Shown here in pieces: positions 6,754 to 16,758 of a DNA stretch of 64,000 nt. Every line of letters begins with the position of its first letter. Position 1 is the stretch's first letter. The stretch is from Taibaiella sp. (GTDB taxonomy: Bacteria > Bacteroidota > Bacteroidia > Chitinophagales > Chitinophagaceae), in the NCBI GenBank assembly GCA_016786705.1, contig JAEUVV010000006.1, positions 248,001 through 312,000 on the forward strand, written 5' to 3'. Below the pieces are notes generated by a model. The model ran no database searches and had not been told where the DNA came from. It was given only the letters and a program-made list of their open reading frames with translations. Position numbers and translations under genes: made by a program.

Positions 6754-9303
6754 ATGCAAACGAACAATTGGTTCAAAAACCTTTTGCCCAATCTAATCGC
6801 TATTGTAGCTTTTGTAATCATCAGTGCTTTATTCAGCGCTCCGGCAGTCAAGGGCGACCGGATTGCTCCCCACGATACGATCAGCTGGCTGTATATGAGT
6901 AAAGAGGCCCGTGATTACCATGAAAAAACAGGACAAAATCCAGGCTGGACCAACAATATGTTTGGCGGTATGCCGGCTTCTGTTATTTATGAAGTATCCC
7001 CGACAACCTGGTATGCTAATATTGGGCGTCATCTATCGTTCCAGTCTGCGGATAATATGGTCAACCCTATTGGTTACCTTTTGCTGACTATGATAGGCTG
7101 CTTTGTTTTGCTAAAAGCAATGCGTATTAATACACTAATATCTTCCATCGGCGCTGTCGCTTATGCACTTACTGCTTATACCAGCATCCTGCTTGTAGCC
7201 GGCCACGTCAATAAAGTGCTTAACCTGGCCTATTTACCCGGGGTCATTGGTGGTATTATATATATATACAGGGGCAGGTACCTCTCGGGGATTTTAAACT
7301 TAACCCTGTTTTTCTGCTTTTACCTGGCAGCCTGGCACCTACAAATTATTTACTATAGTATCATACTGATCTTAGCTATTGGCATCTATTTCCTGGTTAT
7401 TGCGATCAAAGAGCAAAAAATCGCTAACTTCTTCAAATCATCTGCCATTATACTTGGTATTACCCTGATCAGTACATTAACAATATACCCGGCACTCACC
7501 GGGACCTCCGATTATGCCAAATATTCCATCCGCGGTGGTGGTAGCGAACTGACGCTTAATAAAGAAAATCACCTCAAGGAAACAAAAGGCGGTTTGTCAA
7601 AAGAATATGCATTTTCCTGGAGCAATGGTATAGGCGAAACCTTTTGTGCCTTTATCCCGAACCTGTATGGCGGGGCTTCCGGTTCCGATATTGGAGAGGA
7701 TTCCCATTATGGAGCAGCGCTTACTCAACTTGGTGTTCCACCGCAACAGGTTGCCGGTATGACTGCCCAGGCACCTACTTATTTTGGTGATCAGCCCTTC
7801 CTTGCAGGACCTATGTATTTTGGCGTTATTGTTTGCTTTTTAGCGATTCTCGCCTTGTTCATTATCAAAAGCCCTTTTAAATGGGTATTATTGGGCGCTG
7901 CTATCTTCTTTGCAATGCTGTCCTGGGGCAGAAATTTTTCGGGTTTAAACTATTGGTTATTTGATCACATGCCGCTGTTCAATAAATTCCGCTCCCCTAA
8001 TATGGTGTTATCCTTTTCAACACTTATTACCGTTATGCTTGCATTCTGGGGTTTATATGACTTTATCACGAGCAAACAGGACAAAGCCGTTTTGTTTAAA
8101 AAATTCAAACAAGCCAGTATAACCACTTTAGTTATTATTGTAGCCCTGATTCTTTACAGCCAGTTTATGATGAGCTACAAAAGCGCAGCTGATGAACAAT
8201 TGGCGCAAAGCTTCGGACAGCATGCCGGAACTTTACTAAAAGCACTGAAAGAAGACCGTGCTGCCATGGCCCTTAAAGACGGCATGAGAAGCCTGGTATT
8301 TGTGCTTATAGCCATTGCCGCGCTTTGGGCATTGGTTAAAGAGCGTATTGCTGCCCAGGTTGCCGTGATCATTATAGGCCTGGCATGTACCATCGATCTA
8401 TGGTCGGTGGCCAAAAGGTACCTTAATGATGAGGCTTATAAAGATGCTTACACGATTGAACAGGAATTCTTTACACCAAGACCCGCCGAAGCCCAGATTA
8501 TGAAAGACCCCGACCCTAATTTTAGGGTACTGGACCTGTCGATCAACTATACCAATGATGCCAAAACTTCTTATTTTGTAAAAACTATAGGAGGTTACCA
8601 TGCAGCTAAGCTACAGTCTTACCAGGACTTACTGGAAACCCAGATCGGGAAACTGAACGGTTCTGTATTAAATATGCTGAATACGAAATACATCATTAAC
8701 CCGGACAATAAAGGAAACGCTATGGTGATTCCTAACCCCGCAGCCCTGGGTAATGCCTGGTTTGTATCAAAAGTTAAATACACCAAAACTGCAGATGAAA
8801 CGATCCTGGCCATGAATGCCCCGGCTATTAGTGATCCTAAACAGGACTCTACAGGTGCCGCATTTAATCCTAAAGTAGAAGCCATAGTAAGAGATCAATA
8901 CCAAAAATCAATCGGCAGCAGTGAGTTCCAGGCCGATTCTGCCGCCAAGATCACTTTAACCAGCTATGCGCCCCCTCATATGGTTTATGAGTCCAGCAAC
9001 AGCCATGACGGGCTGGCCGTTTTCTCGGAAATTTATTATCCTGAAAACTGGACCGCCTATGTTGATGGTAAAGCAACAGAAATCTTCCCGGTTAATTATG
9101 TACTAAGAGCCATTAAGGTACCGGCAGGAAAACATAAAATAGAATTCAAATATGTGAATGAAAAATTTCAGAAAGACGAATCGATAAGTTTGCTCGGCAG
9201 TGTTTTAGTGACTATCGTATTATTAGGCACAGTTGTTTTCTATATGATCAGGAGAAAAAAACAACAAGAAAATCCTGAACAGGATAATGGCTTAAGCTTA
9301 TAA
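6754..9303 (+). CDS. YfhO-family polytopic membrane protein
   Basis: An 849-residue membrane protein with a dozen or more hydrophobic segments in the first two thirds. A soluble C-terminal part (about 620-820) ends in one more helix and a Lys-rich tail. Motifs such as DTISWLYMSKEARDYHEKTG, NMFGGMPAS and DHMPLFNKFRSPNMVL are typical of YfhO proteins. These resemble GT-C glycosyltransferases and in Firmicutes decorate wall polymers; the acceptor here is unknown. The start at 6754 (MQTNNWFKNLLPN) is preferred over an in-frame TTG at 6709, because that TTG is inside the -7 box TATTTTTG (6704-6711). Confidence 0.85.
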   Translation: MQTNNWFKNLLPNLIAIVAFVIISALFSAPAVKGDRIAPHDTISWLYMSKEARDYHEKTGQNPGWTNNMFGGMPASVIYEVSPTTWYANIGRHLSFQSADNMVNPIGYLLLTMIGCFVLLKAMRINTLISSIGAVAYALTAYTSILLVAGHVNKVLNLAYLPGVIGGIIYIYRGRYLSGILNLTLFFCFYLAAWHLQIIYYSIILILAIGIYFLVIAIKEQKIANFFKSSAIILGITLISTLTIYPALTGTSDYAKYSIRGGGSELTLNKENHLKETKGGLSKEYAFSWSNGIGETFCAFIPNLYGGASGSDIGEDSHYGAALTQLGVPPQQVAGMTAQAPTYFGDQPFLAGPMYFGVIVCFLAILALFIIKSPFKWVLLGAAIFFAMLSWGRNFSGLNYWLFDHMPLFNKFRSPNMVLSFSTLITVMLAFWGLYDFITSKQDKAVLFKKFKQASITTLVIIVALILYSQFMMSYKSAADEQLAQSFGQHAGTLLKALKEDRAAMALKDGMRSLVFVLIAIAALWALVKERIAAQVAVIIIGLACTIDLWSVAKRYLNDEAYKDAYTIEQEFFTPRPAEAQIMKDPDPNFRVLDLSINYTNDAKTSYFVKTIGGYHAAKLQSYQDLLETQIGKLNGSVLNMLNTKYIINPDNKGNAMVIPNPAALGNAWFVSKVKYTKTADETILAMNAPAISDPKQDSTGAAFNPKVEAIVRDQYQKSIGSSEFQADSAAKITLTSYAPPHMVYESSNSHDGLAVFSEIYYPENWTAYVDGKATEIFPVNYVLRAIKVPAGKHKIEFKYVNEKFQKDESISLLGSVLVTIVLLGTVVFYMIRRKKQQENPEQDNGLSL

Positions 9304-9316
9304 AATAAAAGAGGAT

Positions 9317-9360
9317 ACAATAAAAAATCCCCATCAAAACTGATGGGGATTTTTTATTGT
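9317..9360. terminator. Bidirectional terminator
   Basis: A perfect 20-bp inverted repeat (right arm 9341-9360, loop AAAC at 9337-9340) has a GC-rich core TCCCCATCA and A/T runs at both ends. It lies between the convergent yfhO-like and AraC genes and can serve both. Confidence 0.9.
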
Positions 9361-9372
9361 ATTTTTCAAAAA

Positions 9373-10335
9373 TTATTTTTTCTGTAACCGGGCTGTTCCC
9401 GGGGTGATACCATAGTACTTTTTAAACGCGGTTGAGAAATGCTGCGGTGTTTTAAAGCCGATGTCCATCGAGATATCTGCCACAGAAGCATCACTTTCGG
9501 TAAGCATTTTCATGGCTTTCTTCATTTTCAGCTCATTCCAGTAATTATGCACACTGGTATCTAAAAGTGCCCGGAATCCTTTTTTCAGGGTACATTCATT
9601 AGTACCCACCTGGTGCGCCAGGTCGATCAAAGAGCAAGGCTTACCTATATTGGCTTCGATAATAGCCTTAGCCTGGTAGATCTTACCGGCATGGTATTTT
9701 TGAATCAATTCCGTATCCTGGTGCGGCTTGCGCATAAAGCTCTCTATCTGCAGCAGCAAAAGCTCTTTTACCTTGCTTTCCAGGAATAGATGTTGTAAGC
9801 CTCCCTGGCGGTCTGATTCAAGAATGCTGTCAATTATAGCCTGCATGGCTACCGTAATGGTATTATTTTCCGAGTGTAGAAAAGTGCTTCTCTTTTTATG
9901 AATCCCTTCAACAAGCGTCGCGAAGCTCTCATTATCCGGCAGATAAGACAACAAAAATTTAGGTTGAAAATTAACTTCCAAAAAGCCCTGTTCTTCACAA
10001 CCGCTTACCTGCACCTGGCCACTGCTTGTCTTCGTGTAAAATAAGGCATGACTGTTACAACTCATTTCCAGTACATCTGAAAAATCATTCAGCTTCAAAG
10101 CCCGGGAGCCACAAAACTGGAAGACCATCTTTACCGATGGCTCTGCACAGTCAAAATTGACCAGCTTCTCCCGCTCATGCCTGACATTGCCGAAACAAAG
10201 CCAGAAATCCTTAAAGAAATACTCTTTAATAGAAGTCCCCTTTTTAGTCACATCAACATTATATACCTGCGAGATGCAGGCATTACAATCAATATGCCCT
10301 GTTATTTTACCCTCTTGTTTCACATCAAAACCCAC
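9373..10335 (-). CDS. AraC-family transcriptional regulator (PchR-like)
   Basis: The 320-residue protein has a C-terminal double helix-turn-helix: GKPCSLIDLAHQVGTNECTLKKGFRALL, then SVADISMDIGFKTPQHFSTAFKKYYGITP. The N-terminal half is a ligand-binding region without strong motifs. The NECTLKKGFR recognition segment resembles PchR-type regulators, many of which respond to siderophores, but no iron gene is adjacent. The first possible start is GTG at 10335, after a TGA at 10345-10347 in frame. A -7 box TATCTTTG lies at 10358-10365. Target genes cannot be named. Confidence 0.85.
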   Translation of the reverse strand: MGFDVKQEGKITGHIDCNACISQVYNVDVTKKGTSIKEYFFKDFWLCFGNVRHEREKLVNFDCAEPSVKMVFQFCGSRALKLNDFSDVLEMSCNSHALFYTKTSSGQVQVSGCEEQGFLEVNFQPKFLLSYLPDNESFATLVEGIHKKRSTFLHSENNTITVAMQAIIDSILESDRQGGLQHLFLESKVKELLLLQIESFMRKPHQDTELIQKYHAGKIYQAKAIIEANIGKPCSLIDLAHQVGTNECTLKKGFRALLDTSVHNYWNELKMKKAMKMLTESDASVADISMDIGFKTPQHFSTAFKKYYGITPGTARLQKK

Positions 10336-10500
10336 TTTTAATAATCAAAAATGAGTACAAAGATACGTAAAAGTAGAAAATGCTTGTAGCTACCCTTATA
10401 TTACGATCCCGGCAGCTGCTACAGGCAACGAAGTAGTGGTCCTGACCATTATTGATTGCGTTAAAGTTCAGTATTTACGGTCATACGCCGTAGTTTTTAC

Positions 10501-10508
10501 TAAATTTG
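10501..10508 (+). promoter_or_regulatory. -7 box of the M16 peptidase gene
   Basis: TAAATTTG matches TAnnTTTG exactly and lies 30 bp before the ATG. No convincing TTG -33 element is at the expected distance; TTTA at 10474-10477 is the nearest. The rest of the 203-bp gap shared with the AraC gene shows nothing else clear. Confidence 0.5.
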
Positions 10509-10538
10509 TGAAAATTTAATCAAAAAGCAATATCTATT

Positions 10539-13367
10539 ATGTTGACAAAAATGTTCAAGATCGCTTTGTTGGCTGCCGGCTTAACAGGGACGCTTCCCTT
10601 TAGCGGTATCTTACATGCACAAAACCTGACCGATAAGCTTGGGCAGGACCCCAAGGTTAAGACCGGAACTTTACCGAACGGATTAAAGTATTATATCCGC
10701 AATAACGGTAAACCTGAAAACAAAGTTGAGCTCCGCATTGTGATCAACACCGGTTCTATCATGGAAGATAAAGACCAGTTAGGATTGGCGCACTTTACCG
10801 AGCACATGTTGTTTAACGGTACCAAAAGCTTCCCTAAAAATGAATTGGTAAGCCGCCTGCAATCAATGGGCGTGCAATTTGGAGCAGACCTGAACGCGTA
10901 TACCAGCTTTGATGAAACGGTTTACATGCTTCCTATCCCTACCGATAACCCTAAAAATATCGAAACCGGCTTCCAGATCCTGGAAGAGTGGGCCCAGGGC
11001 GCGTTAATGACCGATAAAGACATTAACGAAGAACGTAAAGTGATCCTGGAAGAATCCCGCCTGGGTAAAGGGGCACAGGACCGGATGGCGAAAAAATTCT
11101 TACCTAAATTACTGGCCGGTACAAGATATGGCGAGCGCCTGCCAATCGGTAAAGATGAACTGCTGAAAACTTTCAAACCTGAAGTTTTAAGAAGATTCTA
11201 TAAAGAATGGTACCGCCCTAACTTAATGGCTGTAGTTGTCGTAGGTGATATCGCTACAGAAAAAGCGGAAGAAATGATCAAAAAACATTTCTCCGGCCTG
11301 AAAAATCCGGCTAATGCACGCCCGCGTACGGTATACGAAGGGAAACCATATACCAAAGCAGAAGCGATGTTCTTAACGGATGCAGAGCAAACCAGCACCG
11401 TATTTATGCTGAACTTCTCGGCTAAAAAAGCCAGCCCGGATGCAACGGTAGCAGATTACAAAAACACCCTGACCGAGCAACTGGCTTTCAGCGCGCTGAA
11501 CCAACGCTTACAGGACCTTACAGAATCAGGCACGCCGCCGTTTACATATGCCGGTGTAGATAATTCTACTTACTTCAGAGGCTATAACGGTTTTGGCGTA
11601 ATGCTGGTTCCTAGTACTGACCTTGCTACCGGTATCAATGCTGCTGTAGGACAGGTATTAAGTGTACAGACTTTTGGTTTCGGTGAAAACGAACTGGAAT
11701 TAGTTAAGCGCAATATGCTGAGCGGTATGGAAAAAACGTACAATGAGCGTAACACGACTAACTCCAGCAGTTTCTTAGGCGAATACCAGAGAAACTTCCT
11801 GGAGCAGGAAGCGATCCCGGGTATTGAAAAAGAATATGAATTATACAAAACTTTATTGCCACAGATCACTGCGGCAGAGGTTACTGAAGCTTTCAAAAAA
11901 TTGTTCCCTACTGAAGGCAGAGATAAATTCTTTGCCCTGGTAATGAGCCCGGCTAAAAATGATGACAAGATCAACACGGATGCGACATTATTGGCAGCGG
12001 TAAACCATGCGCTGAAACAAACGCCGGAAAAGAAAGAAGATGTAGCCGTTTCAGAAAGTTTGCTGGATAAGATGCCGACAAAAGGAAGCATTACAAAAAC
12101 AGAAAAAAATGAAAAATTGGGTGCTACTACTTATACCTTAAGCAATGGCGTAAAAGTTACAGTGAAACCTACAACTTTCAAAAGCGATGAGATCATTTTC
12201 AATGGAGTTAAACTAGGCGGTAGCAGCAATTATGGCCCTGCAGACAAAGTAAATGTAAGCTTAATGGCGCAGGTTATCGAATCTATGGGTTATGGAAAAT
12301 ATACCCCTACAGAGTTAAGTAAAGCGCTGGCTGGCAGCAATATTTCCCTGGTACCTGCTATGTCAGAAACAGAATCTCAAGTTTCCGGTAGCTCTGATGT
12401 AAAAAGCTTCGAGAAATTATTACAATTGAACTATTTACAATTAACCGAGCCGCGTAAGGATGAAGAATTACTGAAAGGTTTTGTGGGTAAAATGAGCACC
12501 CAATTGAAATTTGTAAAAGCTAATCCACAAATTGCTTTTGTAGATACTATGATCAAAGTGGCTTACAATAATGATCCTAAAGCACCGATGATCTTCCCTA
12601 CCGAAGCCGACCTGAAAAGCATCTCTGCCAACAGGGTTATTGAAATTTACAAAAATGAGTTCTCTAATGCGGACGGTTTCCACTTCTTTATTGTAGGTAA
12701 CATAGACGAAGCTACATTAGCGCCATTATTGGAAACCTATGTCGCTTCATTACCCACAAAAGGTACTAAGCCTGCATTTAAAGATAATGGCCTGAGGATG
12801 AAAGCCGGCAATAATAAATTCGTTTTTGCAAAAGGTAAAGAACCAAAAAGCCTGACGATTGCCCAATACTTCGGTGAAATGCCGTTTACCGAAGACATGT
12901 CATTAAAAGCGAGCTTGATCGGTGATATCTTGACCCTTCGCGTGATTGAAAAAATAAGAGAAGAAATGGGTGCGATCTACAGTGGCGGATTCCAGGGAAG
13001 CTTTACCAGAGATCCTTATGCACACTATGAGTTCTCTACTCAGTTGCCTTCAGGTCCGGATAGAGTAAATGATATTCTTAAAGCTCTTGACGAGGAGATC
13101 GCTAAATTGAAAGCGAATGGCCCGGATGCCAAAGACCTGGATAAGGCCAAGATCGCTATCGTTGAAAAAAGAAAAGAGCAAATCAAAACCAACAAGTACT
13201 GGGTAGCTAAATTACAACAGCTGGAATTTGCTAACTACAGCACAGAGCGTTTCTTAAATTTCGAAAACGAGTTAAACAAAATCTCTGTTAACGATATCAA
13301 AGAAGCGGCTACTAAATTCTTCAATGGTAAAAACAGCTTCATCGCTATCTTAAATCCTGAGAAGTAA
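10539..13367 (+). CDS. Secreted M16-family (pitrilysin-like) zinc metallopeptidase
   Basis: At 942 residues this is a two-half M16 peptidase. A signal peptide (residues 1-28, ending ILHAQ) sends it to the periplasm or beyond. The inverted zinc motif HFTEH (H85, E88, H89) is followed by INEERKVILEES, which supplies the third ligand (E172 or nearby). The second half (from about 535, YTLSNGVKVTVKPT) repeats the fold but lacks the HxxEH, as usual. M16 enzymes degrade oligopeptides or process proteins in a closed chamber. It is monocistronic and ends at a strong hairpin. Confidence 0.93.
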   Translation: MLTKMFKIALLAAGLTGTLPFSGILHAQNLTDKLGQDPKVKTGTLPNGLKYYIRNNGKPENKVELRIVINTGSIMEDKDQLGLAHFTEHMLFNGTKSFPKNELVSRLQSMGVQFGADLNAYTSFDETVYMLPIPTDNPKNIETGFQILEEWAQGALMTDKDINEERKVILEESRLGKGAQDRMAKKFLPKLLAGTRYGERLPIGKDELLKTFKPEVLRRFYKEWYRPNLMAVVVVGDIATEKAEEMIKKHFSGLKNPANARPRTVYEGKPYTKAEAMFLTDAEQTSTVFMLNFSAKKASPDATVADYKNTLTEQLAFSALNQRLQDLTESGTPPFTYAGVDNSTYFRGYNGFGVMLVPSTDLATGINAAVGQVLSVQTFGFGENELELVKRNMLSGMEKTYNERNTTNSSSFLGEYQRNFLEQEAIPGIEKEYELYKTLLPQITAAEVTEAFKKLFPTEGRDKFFALVMSPAKNDDKINTDATLLAAVNHALKQTPEKKEDVAVSESLLDKMPTKGSITKTEKNEKLGATTYTLSNGVKVTVKPTTFKSDEIIFNGVKLGGSSNYGPADKVNVSLMAQVIESMGYGKYTPTELSKALAGSNISLVPAMSETESQVSGSSDVKSFEKLLQLNYLQLTEPRKDEELLKGFVGKMSTQLKFVKANPQIAFVDTMIKVAYNNDPKAPMIFPTEADLKSISANRVIEIYKNEFSNADGFHFFIVGNIDEATLAPLLETYVASLPTKGTKPAFKDNGLRMKAGNNKFVFAKGKEPKSLTIAQYFGEMPFTEDMSLKASLIGDILTLRVIEKIREEMGAIYSGGFQGSFTRDPYAHYEFSTQLPSGPDRVNDILKALDEEIAKLKANGPDAKDLDKAKIAIVEKRKEQIKTNKYWVAKLQQLEFANYSTERFLNFENELNKISVNDIKEAATKFFNGKNSFIAILNPEK

Positions 13368-13395
13368 CCAATCTTTATTGAAACAGGGAAAAACG

Positions 13396-13421
13396 AAAAG
13401 CCCGGGTTAGCCCGGGCTTTT
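13396..13421. terminator. Bidirectional terminator
   Basis: AAAAGCCCGGG, loop TTAG, and CCCGGGCTTTT form an 11-bp GC-rich stem with T runs on both strands. It lies between the convergent M16 and M28 peptidase genes. Confidence 0.9.
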
Positions 13422-13464
13422 TATTTTAATTAAAATTATTGCGCAGTAAATAGTCTCCTATCAA

Positions 13465-14841
13465 CTAATTAAAGTATTTATCCGCCAGGTAAATAAAAGC
13501 CGCCATAGATGCCGCTCCCAGGTGCAGTTCCCGTTTGTTAACCGCTTCAAAAACATCTTTTTCACAATGGTGTACATCAAAATATCTTTGGGTATCCGGC
13601 ACCAGGCCTGCCAAAGGAGTATTTAGTTTTTTGCGCATCGGGTCAATATCAACACCGCCGCCTTCGCGGTCGAAGTCATAAAGCCCCAAAGGAAGCAAAA
13701 CCTTCTTCCAGGAATTAACCAGCCGCACCTCTGTGTCACTCATCTCCAGGCTGAAACCCCTGGGACTAAAGCCCCCGGCATCGCTTTCCAGCGCGAGGGT
13801 ATGCACTTCCTTCTTGGCTACAGCGCTGTCGGCATAAGCCCGACCGCCTTTAGCACCGTTTTCCTCATTAGCAAACAGTACCGCCCTGATGGTATTTTTA
13901 GGTTGGATCTTTAGCTGTTTAAAGCAACGGATGATCTCTATGGATTGCACACAACCGGCGCCATCATCATGCGCGCCTTCACCCACATCCCAGGAATCAT
14001 AGTGACCGCCTACTGTGATGTAACGATCCGTCGTTCCCTTTATTTCACCGATCACATTATAAGACATCACTTCGCCTTGCATCCCGCAATCCGTTTTCAA
14101 TGCCGCTTTGAGCTTATCCTGCTTCACCCATTTACAGATGGAGTCGGCCGCGGCATTGCCGATAGCGATGGCCGGTATCTTGTTCGCAGCGTCGCCATAA
14201 GACATTACGCCTGTATGTGGCAGGTCATAGCTACCTACCCCTGTCGATAAAGACCGGATCACGAAAGCGACCGCGCCTTTTTTTGAAGCGATAGCCGGCC
14301 CGTTGTACCGGTTACCGCCCACCTCGGAATAACCGTCAAAAGTACAGGGGAAATGTGCCGGGAAAGGATAGTTCAGGAAAGCGATCTTTCCTTTCAGCAG
14401 CGTTTCAGGCGCATTTTTTAAAGCCTCCATGGTTTCAAAACAGACGATCTCTGCCTCAAGTACTTTGCCTTTTGTACCTTCTGAATTACCCAGGGACAAC
14501 ATCGGGACTTTAATCGTTTCTTTTCCTTTCTTTATTTGCAAAGATTCCGCGCCCCGGGTCCATTTAGGCACCATTACCGGTTGCAGCCAAACCGTATCCG
14601 CACCGGCCTCTTTTAAGGCCTGTACCGCCCAGTTCCGGGTCTTAGCTTCGGCGGTACTACCACTCAGGCGGTGACCGATCTTTTTACACAGGTATTCCAG
14701 GTTTTGATAAGCCGTCCCGTTTAGTAAGACTTCATTAGTGATACGGGCAACCTGCTGGCTGTCGGTTACGCTTTGCGCATTTACCGTGCTACAAAAAAGG
14801 CCTGAAGCCAGTAAAAACGTATAAAACTTCATAGAGCTCAT
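13465..14841 (-). CDS. Secreted M28-family zinc aminopeptidase/carboxypeptidase Q-like
   Basis: The 458-residue protein has a signal peptide (ends CSTVNAQ, residue 23), a protease-associated domain (about 120-250) and an M28 catalytic domain. Zinc ligands are visible as H280 (VGGHYDSWD), D292 (GAHDDGAG), E327 with catalytic E326 (ANEENGAKG), D354 (ESDAGGF) and H424/H425 (FDVHHCEKDVFEAV). The family releases amino acids or dipeptides outside the cytoplasm, which fits the M16 peptidase and POT transporter nearby. A -7 box TACATTTG lies at 14865-14872. The start could also be the fourth codon (ATG). Confidence 0.93.
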   Translation of the reverse strand: MSSMKFYTFLLASGLFCSTVNAQSVTDSQQVARITNEVLLNGTAYQNLEYLCKKIGHRLSGSTAEAKTRNWAVQALKEAGADTVWLQPVMVPKWTRGAESLQIKKGKETIKVPMLSLGNSEGTKGKVLEAEIVCFETMEALKNAPETLLKGKIAFLNYPFPAHFPCTFDGYSEVGGNRYNGPAIASKKGAVAFVIRSLSTGVGSYDLPHTGVMSYGDAANKIPAIAIGNAAADSICKWVKQDKLKAALKTDCGMQGEVMSYNVIGEIKGTTDRYITVGGHYDSWDVGEGAHDDGAGCVQSIEIIRCFKQLKIQPKNTIRAVLFANEENGAKGGRAYADSAVAKKEVHTLALESDAGGFSPRGFSLEMSDTEVRLVNSWKKVLLPLGLYDFDREGGGVDIDPMRKKLNTPLAGLVPDTQRYFDVHHCEKDVFEAVNKRELHLGAASMAAFIYLADKYFN

Positions 14842-14927
14842 ATTTTATTACCTATATTGGATCACAAATGTACCTTAATCACCGAATTTTAGAAAGCCTA
14901 TCTTTGCCCGGTATTCAATGAGATAAT

Positions 14928-15962
14928 ATGACCGCAGAAAGTACCCCGCTCCGCATAGAAAAGATCGTTCCCGAAACCGACAGGGCTAAAAGTATTTTTG
15001 TAAAGCATATAGATGGCAGCCCGCTGGATTATAAACCGGGACAGTTCATGCATTTCGGGTTTCAGCAGATCAATGAAGTGGCCTACCGTTCTTACTCTTT
15101 TTCTACCATACCCGAAGAGGGCGCTGCCTTTACGGTAAAAGAAATGGAAAACGGGGATGTTTCGCGCTCCCTCCAGCAGTACCAGGAAGGGGATATCTTA
15201 AACCTCATTAATATAGGAGGTAAATTTGTTTTACCCACCAACCTGGAAGGTATCAGGCAGGTTTTCCTATTTGCCGCGGGCAGCGGGATCACCCCCGTTT
15301 TTGCGCTCCTCAAGCAACTGCTTAAACATCACCCGGACATTGCTGTTTACCTGGCCTACAGCAACAGCAAACCGGCAGCAACCATATTTTATGAAAAAAT
15401 AAAAACTCTGGCTGAAGAATACGCGGAACGATTAACCGTCAATTTTATTTTCAGCAATAATAAGAATCTTTTACAAGCCAGGTTAAGCGGCTTCTGGCTA
15501 CAGGAGATCGTAGAGGAGCAAAGAAAAACGGAGTGGCAAAATATCCTGGCCTATACCTGCGGGCCGGTGGAATATATGGACACGATCAAGATCACCCTCT
15601 TTACCTGCGGCATCCGATCCGAGCACTTTTACATGGAGTATTTCGAAACCATTTCAGACGGCTTGCTGGTACCGCCGCCCGACCAGGAAAAGCACCGGGT
15701 GACGATCAAACTCCTGGACCAGGAACATACCATTGAAGTACAATATCCAGATACTATTTTATCTGCCGGCGTCAACGCGGGTTTAAAAATGCCCTACAGC
15801 TGCCGCTCGGGGCAATGTGGCTCCTGCACCGCAAGGCTCGTGTCCGGAGAGGTATGGCTGCAGTATAACGAGGTGCTCACGCCTGATGATCTGCGCAACG
15901 GACTTACTTTAACCTGTATGGGTTGCCCGGTACATGGAGATGTGACTTTGCAATACGATTAA
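14928..15962 (+). CDS. Ferredoxin-reductase / 2Fe-2S ferredoxin fusion (PaaE/HmpX-like)
   Basis: The 344-residue flavin oxidoreductase has an FAD domain with RSYSFST (54-60), an NAD(P) domain (FAAGSGITPVFALL, YTCGPVEYM) and a C-terminal plant-type 2Fe-2S domain with C292, C297, C300 and C330 (SCRSGQCGSC...TCMGCP). Such proteins pass electrons from NAD(P)H to an oxygenase or desaturase. No phenylacetate genes or oxygenase subunits are adjacent, so the acceptor is unknown. The -7 box TATCTTTG is at 14899-14906. Its 3' end overlaps the next gene by 4 bp, tail to tail. Confidence 0.9.
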   Translation: MTAESTPLRIEKIVPETDRAKSIFVKHIDGSPLDYKPGQFMHFGFQQINEVAYRSYSFSTIPEEGAAFTVKEMENGDVSRSLQQYQEGDILNLINIGGKFVLPTNLEGIRQVFLFAAGSGITPVFALLKQLLKHHPDIAVYLAYSNSKPAATIFYEKIKTLAEEYAERLTVNFIFSNNKNLLQARLSGFWLQEIVEEQRKTEWQNILAYTCGPVEYMDTIKITLFTCGIRSEHFYMEYFETISDGLLVPPPDQEKHRVTIKLLDQEHTIEVQYPDTILSAGVNAGLKMPYSCRSGQCGSCTARLVSGEVWLQYNEVLTPDDLRNGLTLTCMGCPVHGDVTLQYD

Positions 15963-16666
15963 GCCGGGTGGATCAGGAATATGGCCGGCCGCTTATGGAT
16001 ATCCGGTTTAGCAGCAGCCCATTCCGCCAGTGTTTTTGTTACGAGTATCTGGTCCGGCGCAGTTACATCTACAGCAATACATAGTTTGGTTTTATGTGGC
16101 TGCAGGTGCTTGACCAGGTCTTCGATCAAAGCATTATTCCGGTAAGGTGTTTCTATAAAGATCTGGGTTTCATTTTGCTGGTGGGCGATACGTTCCAGGT
16201 CTTTTATGGCCTTTGTTCTTTGCGGGTCTTTTACCGGCAAATAGCCCACAAACCGGAAGCTCTGCCCGTTAAACCCCGAGCCCATCAGGGAAAGAAAAAT
16301 AGAGCTGGGGCCTACAAACGGTACCACTTTGGACCCTATCGCTTGTGCCGCGGTTACCAGGTCACTTCCGGGATCAGCAATACCCGGGCAACCGGCCTCG
16401 CTCATTACGCCAACTTCATTACCGGCCTTCAGCCATTCTTTCAGAAGCTTTACGTCCGCCTGGTTTTGCTTATTTACCTCAGAAAAAGTAATGCTATCAA
16501 TATCCACGGAGGTATCAAATGCTTTTAAAAACCGGCGTGCCGTACGTATGTTTTCCACGAAATAGTACTTCAGGGAGCAAGCCTGCTTTCTTACGGCTTC
16601 GGGTATGGTATTGATTTGATCTGCCGCTAGCGGTACGGGGATAAGATACAGAGTGCCGGAATTCAT
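15959..16666 (-). CDS. RsmI-like SAM-dependent methyltransferase
   Basis: A 235-residue tetrapyrrole-methylase-fold protein. It has the N-terminal YLIPVPLA strand, the motif GNEVGVMSEAGCPGIADPGSDLV, then VVPFVGPSSIFLSLMGSGFNGQSFRFVGYLP, all typical of the RsmI group. RsmI methylates the 2'-O of C1402 in 16S rRNA. Bacteroidota often carry a shorter paralogue of this kind, so the target RNA is inferred only from the family. It is cytoplasmic, with no signal peptide. Confidence 0.8.
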   Translation of the reverse strand: MNSGTLYLIPVPLAADQINTIPEAVRKQACSLKYYFVENIRTARRFLKAFDTSVDIDSITFSEVNKQNQADVKLLKEWLKAGNEVGVMSEAGCPGIADPGSDLVTAAQAIGSKVVPFVGPSSIFLSLMGSGFNGQSFRFVGYLPVKDPQRTKAIKDLERIAHQQNETQIFIETPYRNNALIEDLVKHLQPHKTKLCIAVDVTAPDQILVTKTLAEWAAAKPDIHKRPAIFLIHPA

Positions 16667-16758
16667 ATAAACAGTTTCAGCGCCAAAGATACAGGAATCG
16701 TTGAAATCCTGTTAAGGCTGTCTGTATTAGCTGTAGAAGCAATAGCTTTGCAAGGTTT

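Noticed and set aside
10380..10500. Possible small RNA in the AraC/M16 divergent gap
   Set aside because: No stable hairpin, terminator or conserved box could be seen besides the two -7 elements.
16094..16528. 144-residue plus-strand frame in the RsmI-like gene
   Set aside because: Antisense to the methylase motifs; no signal, no homology recognised.
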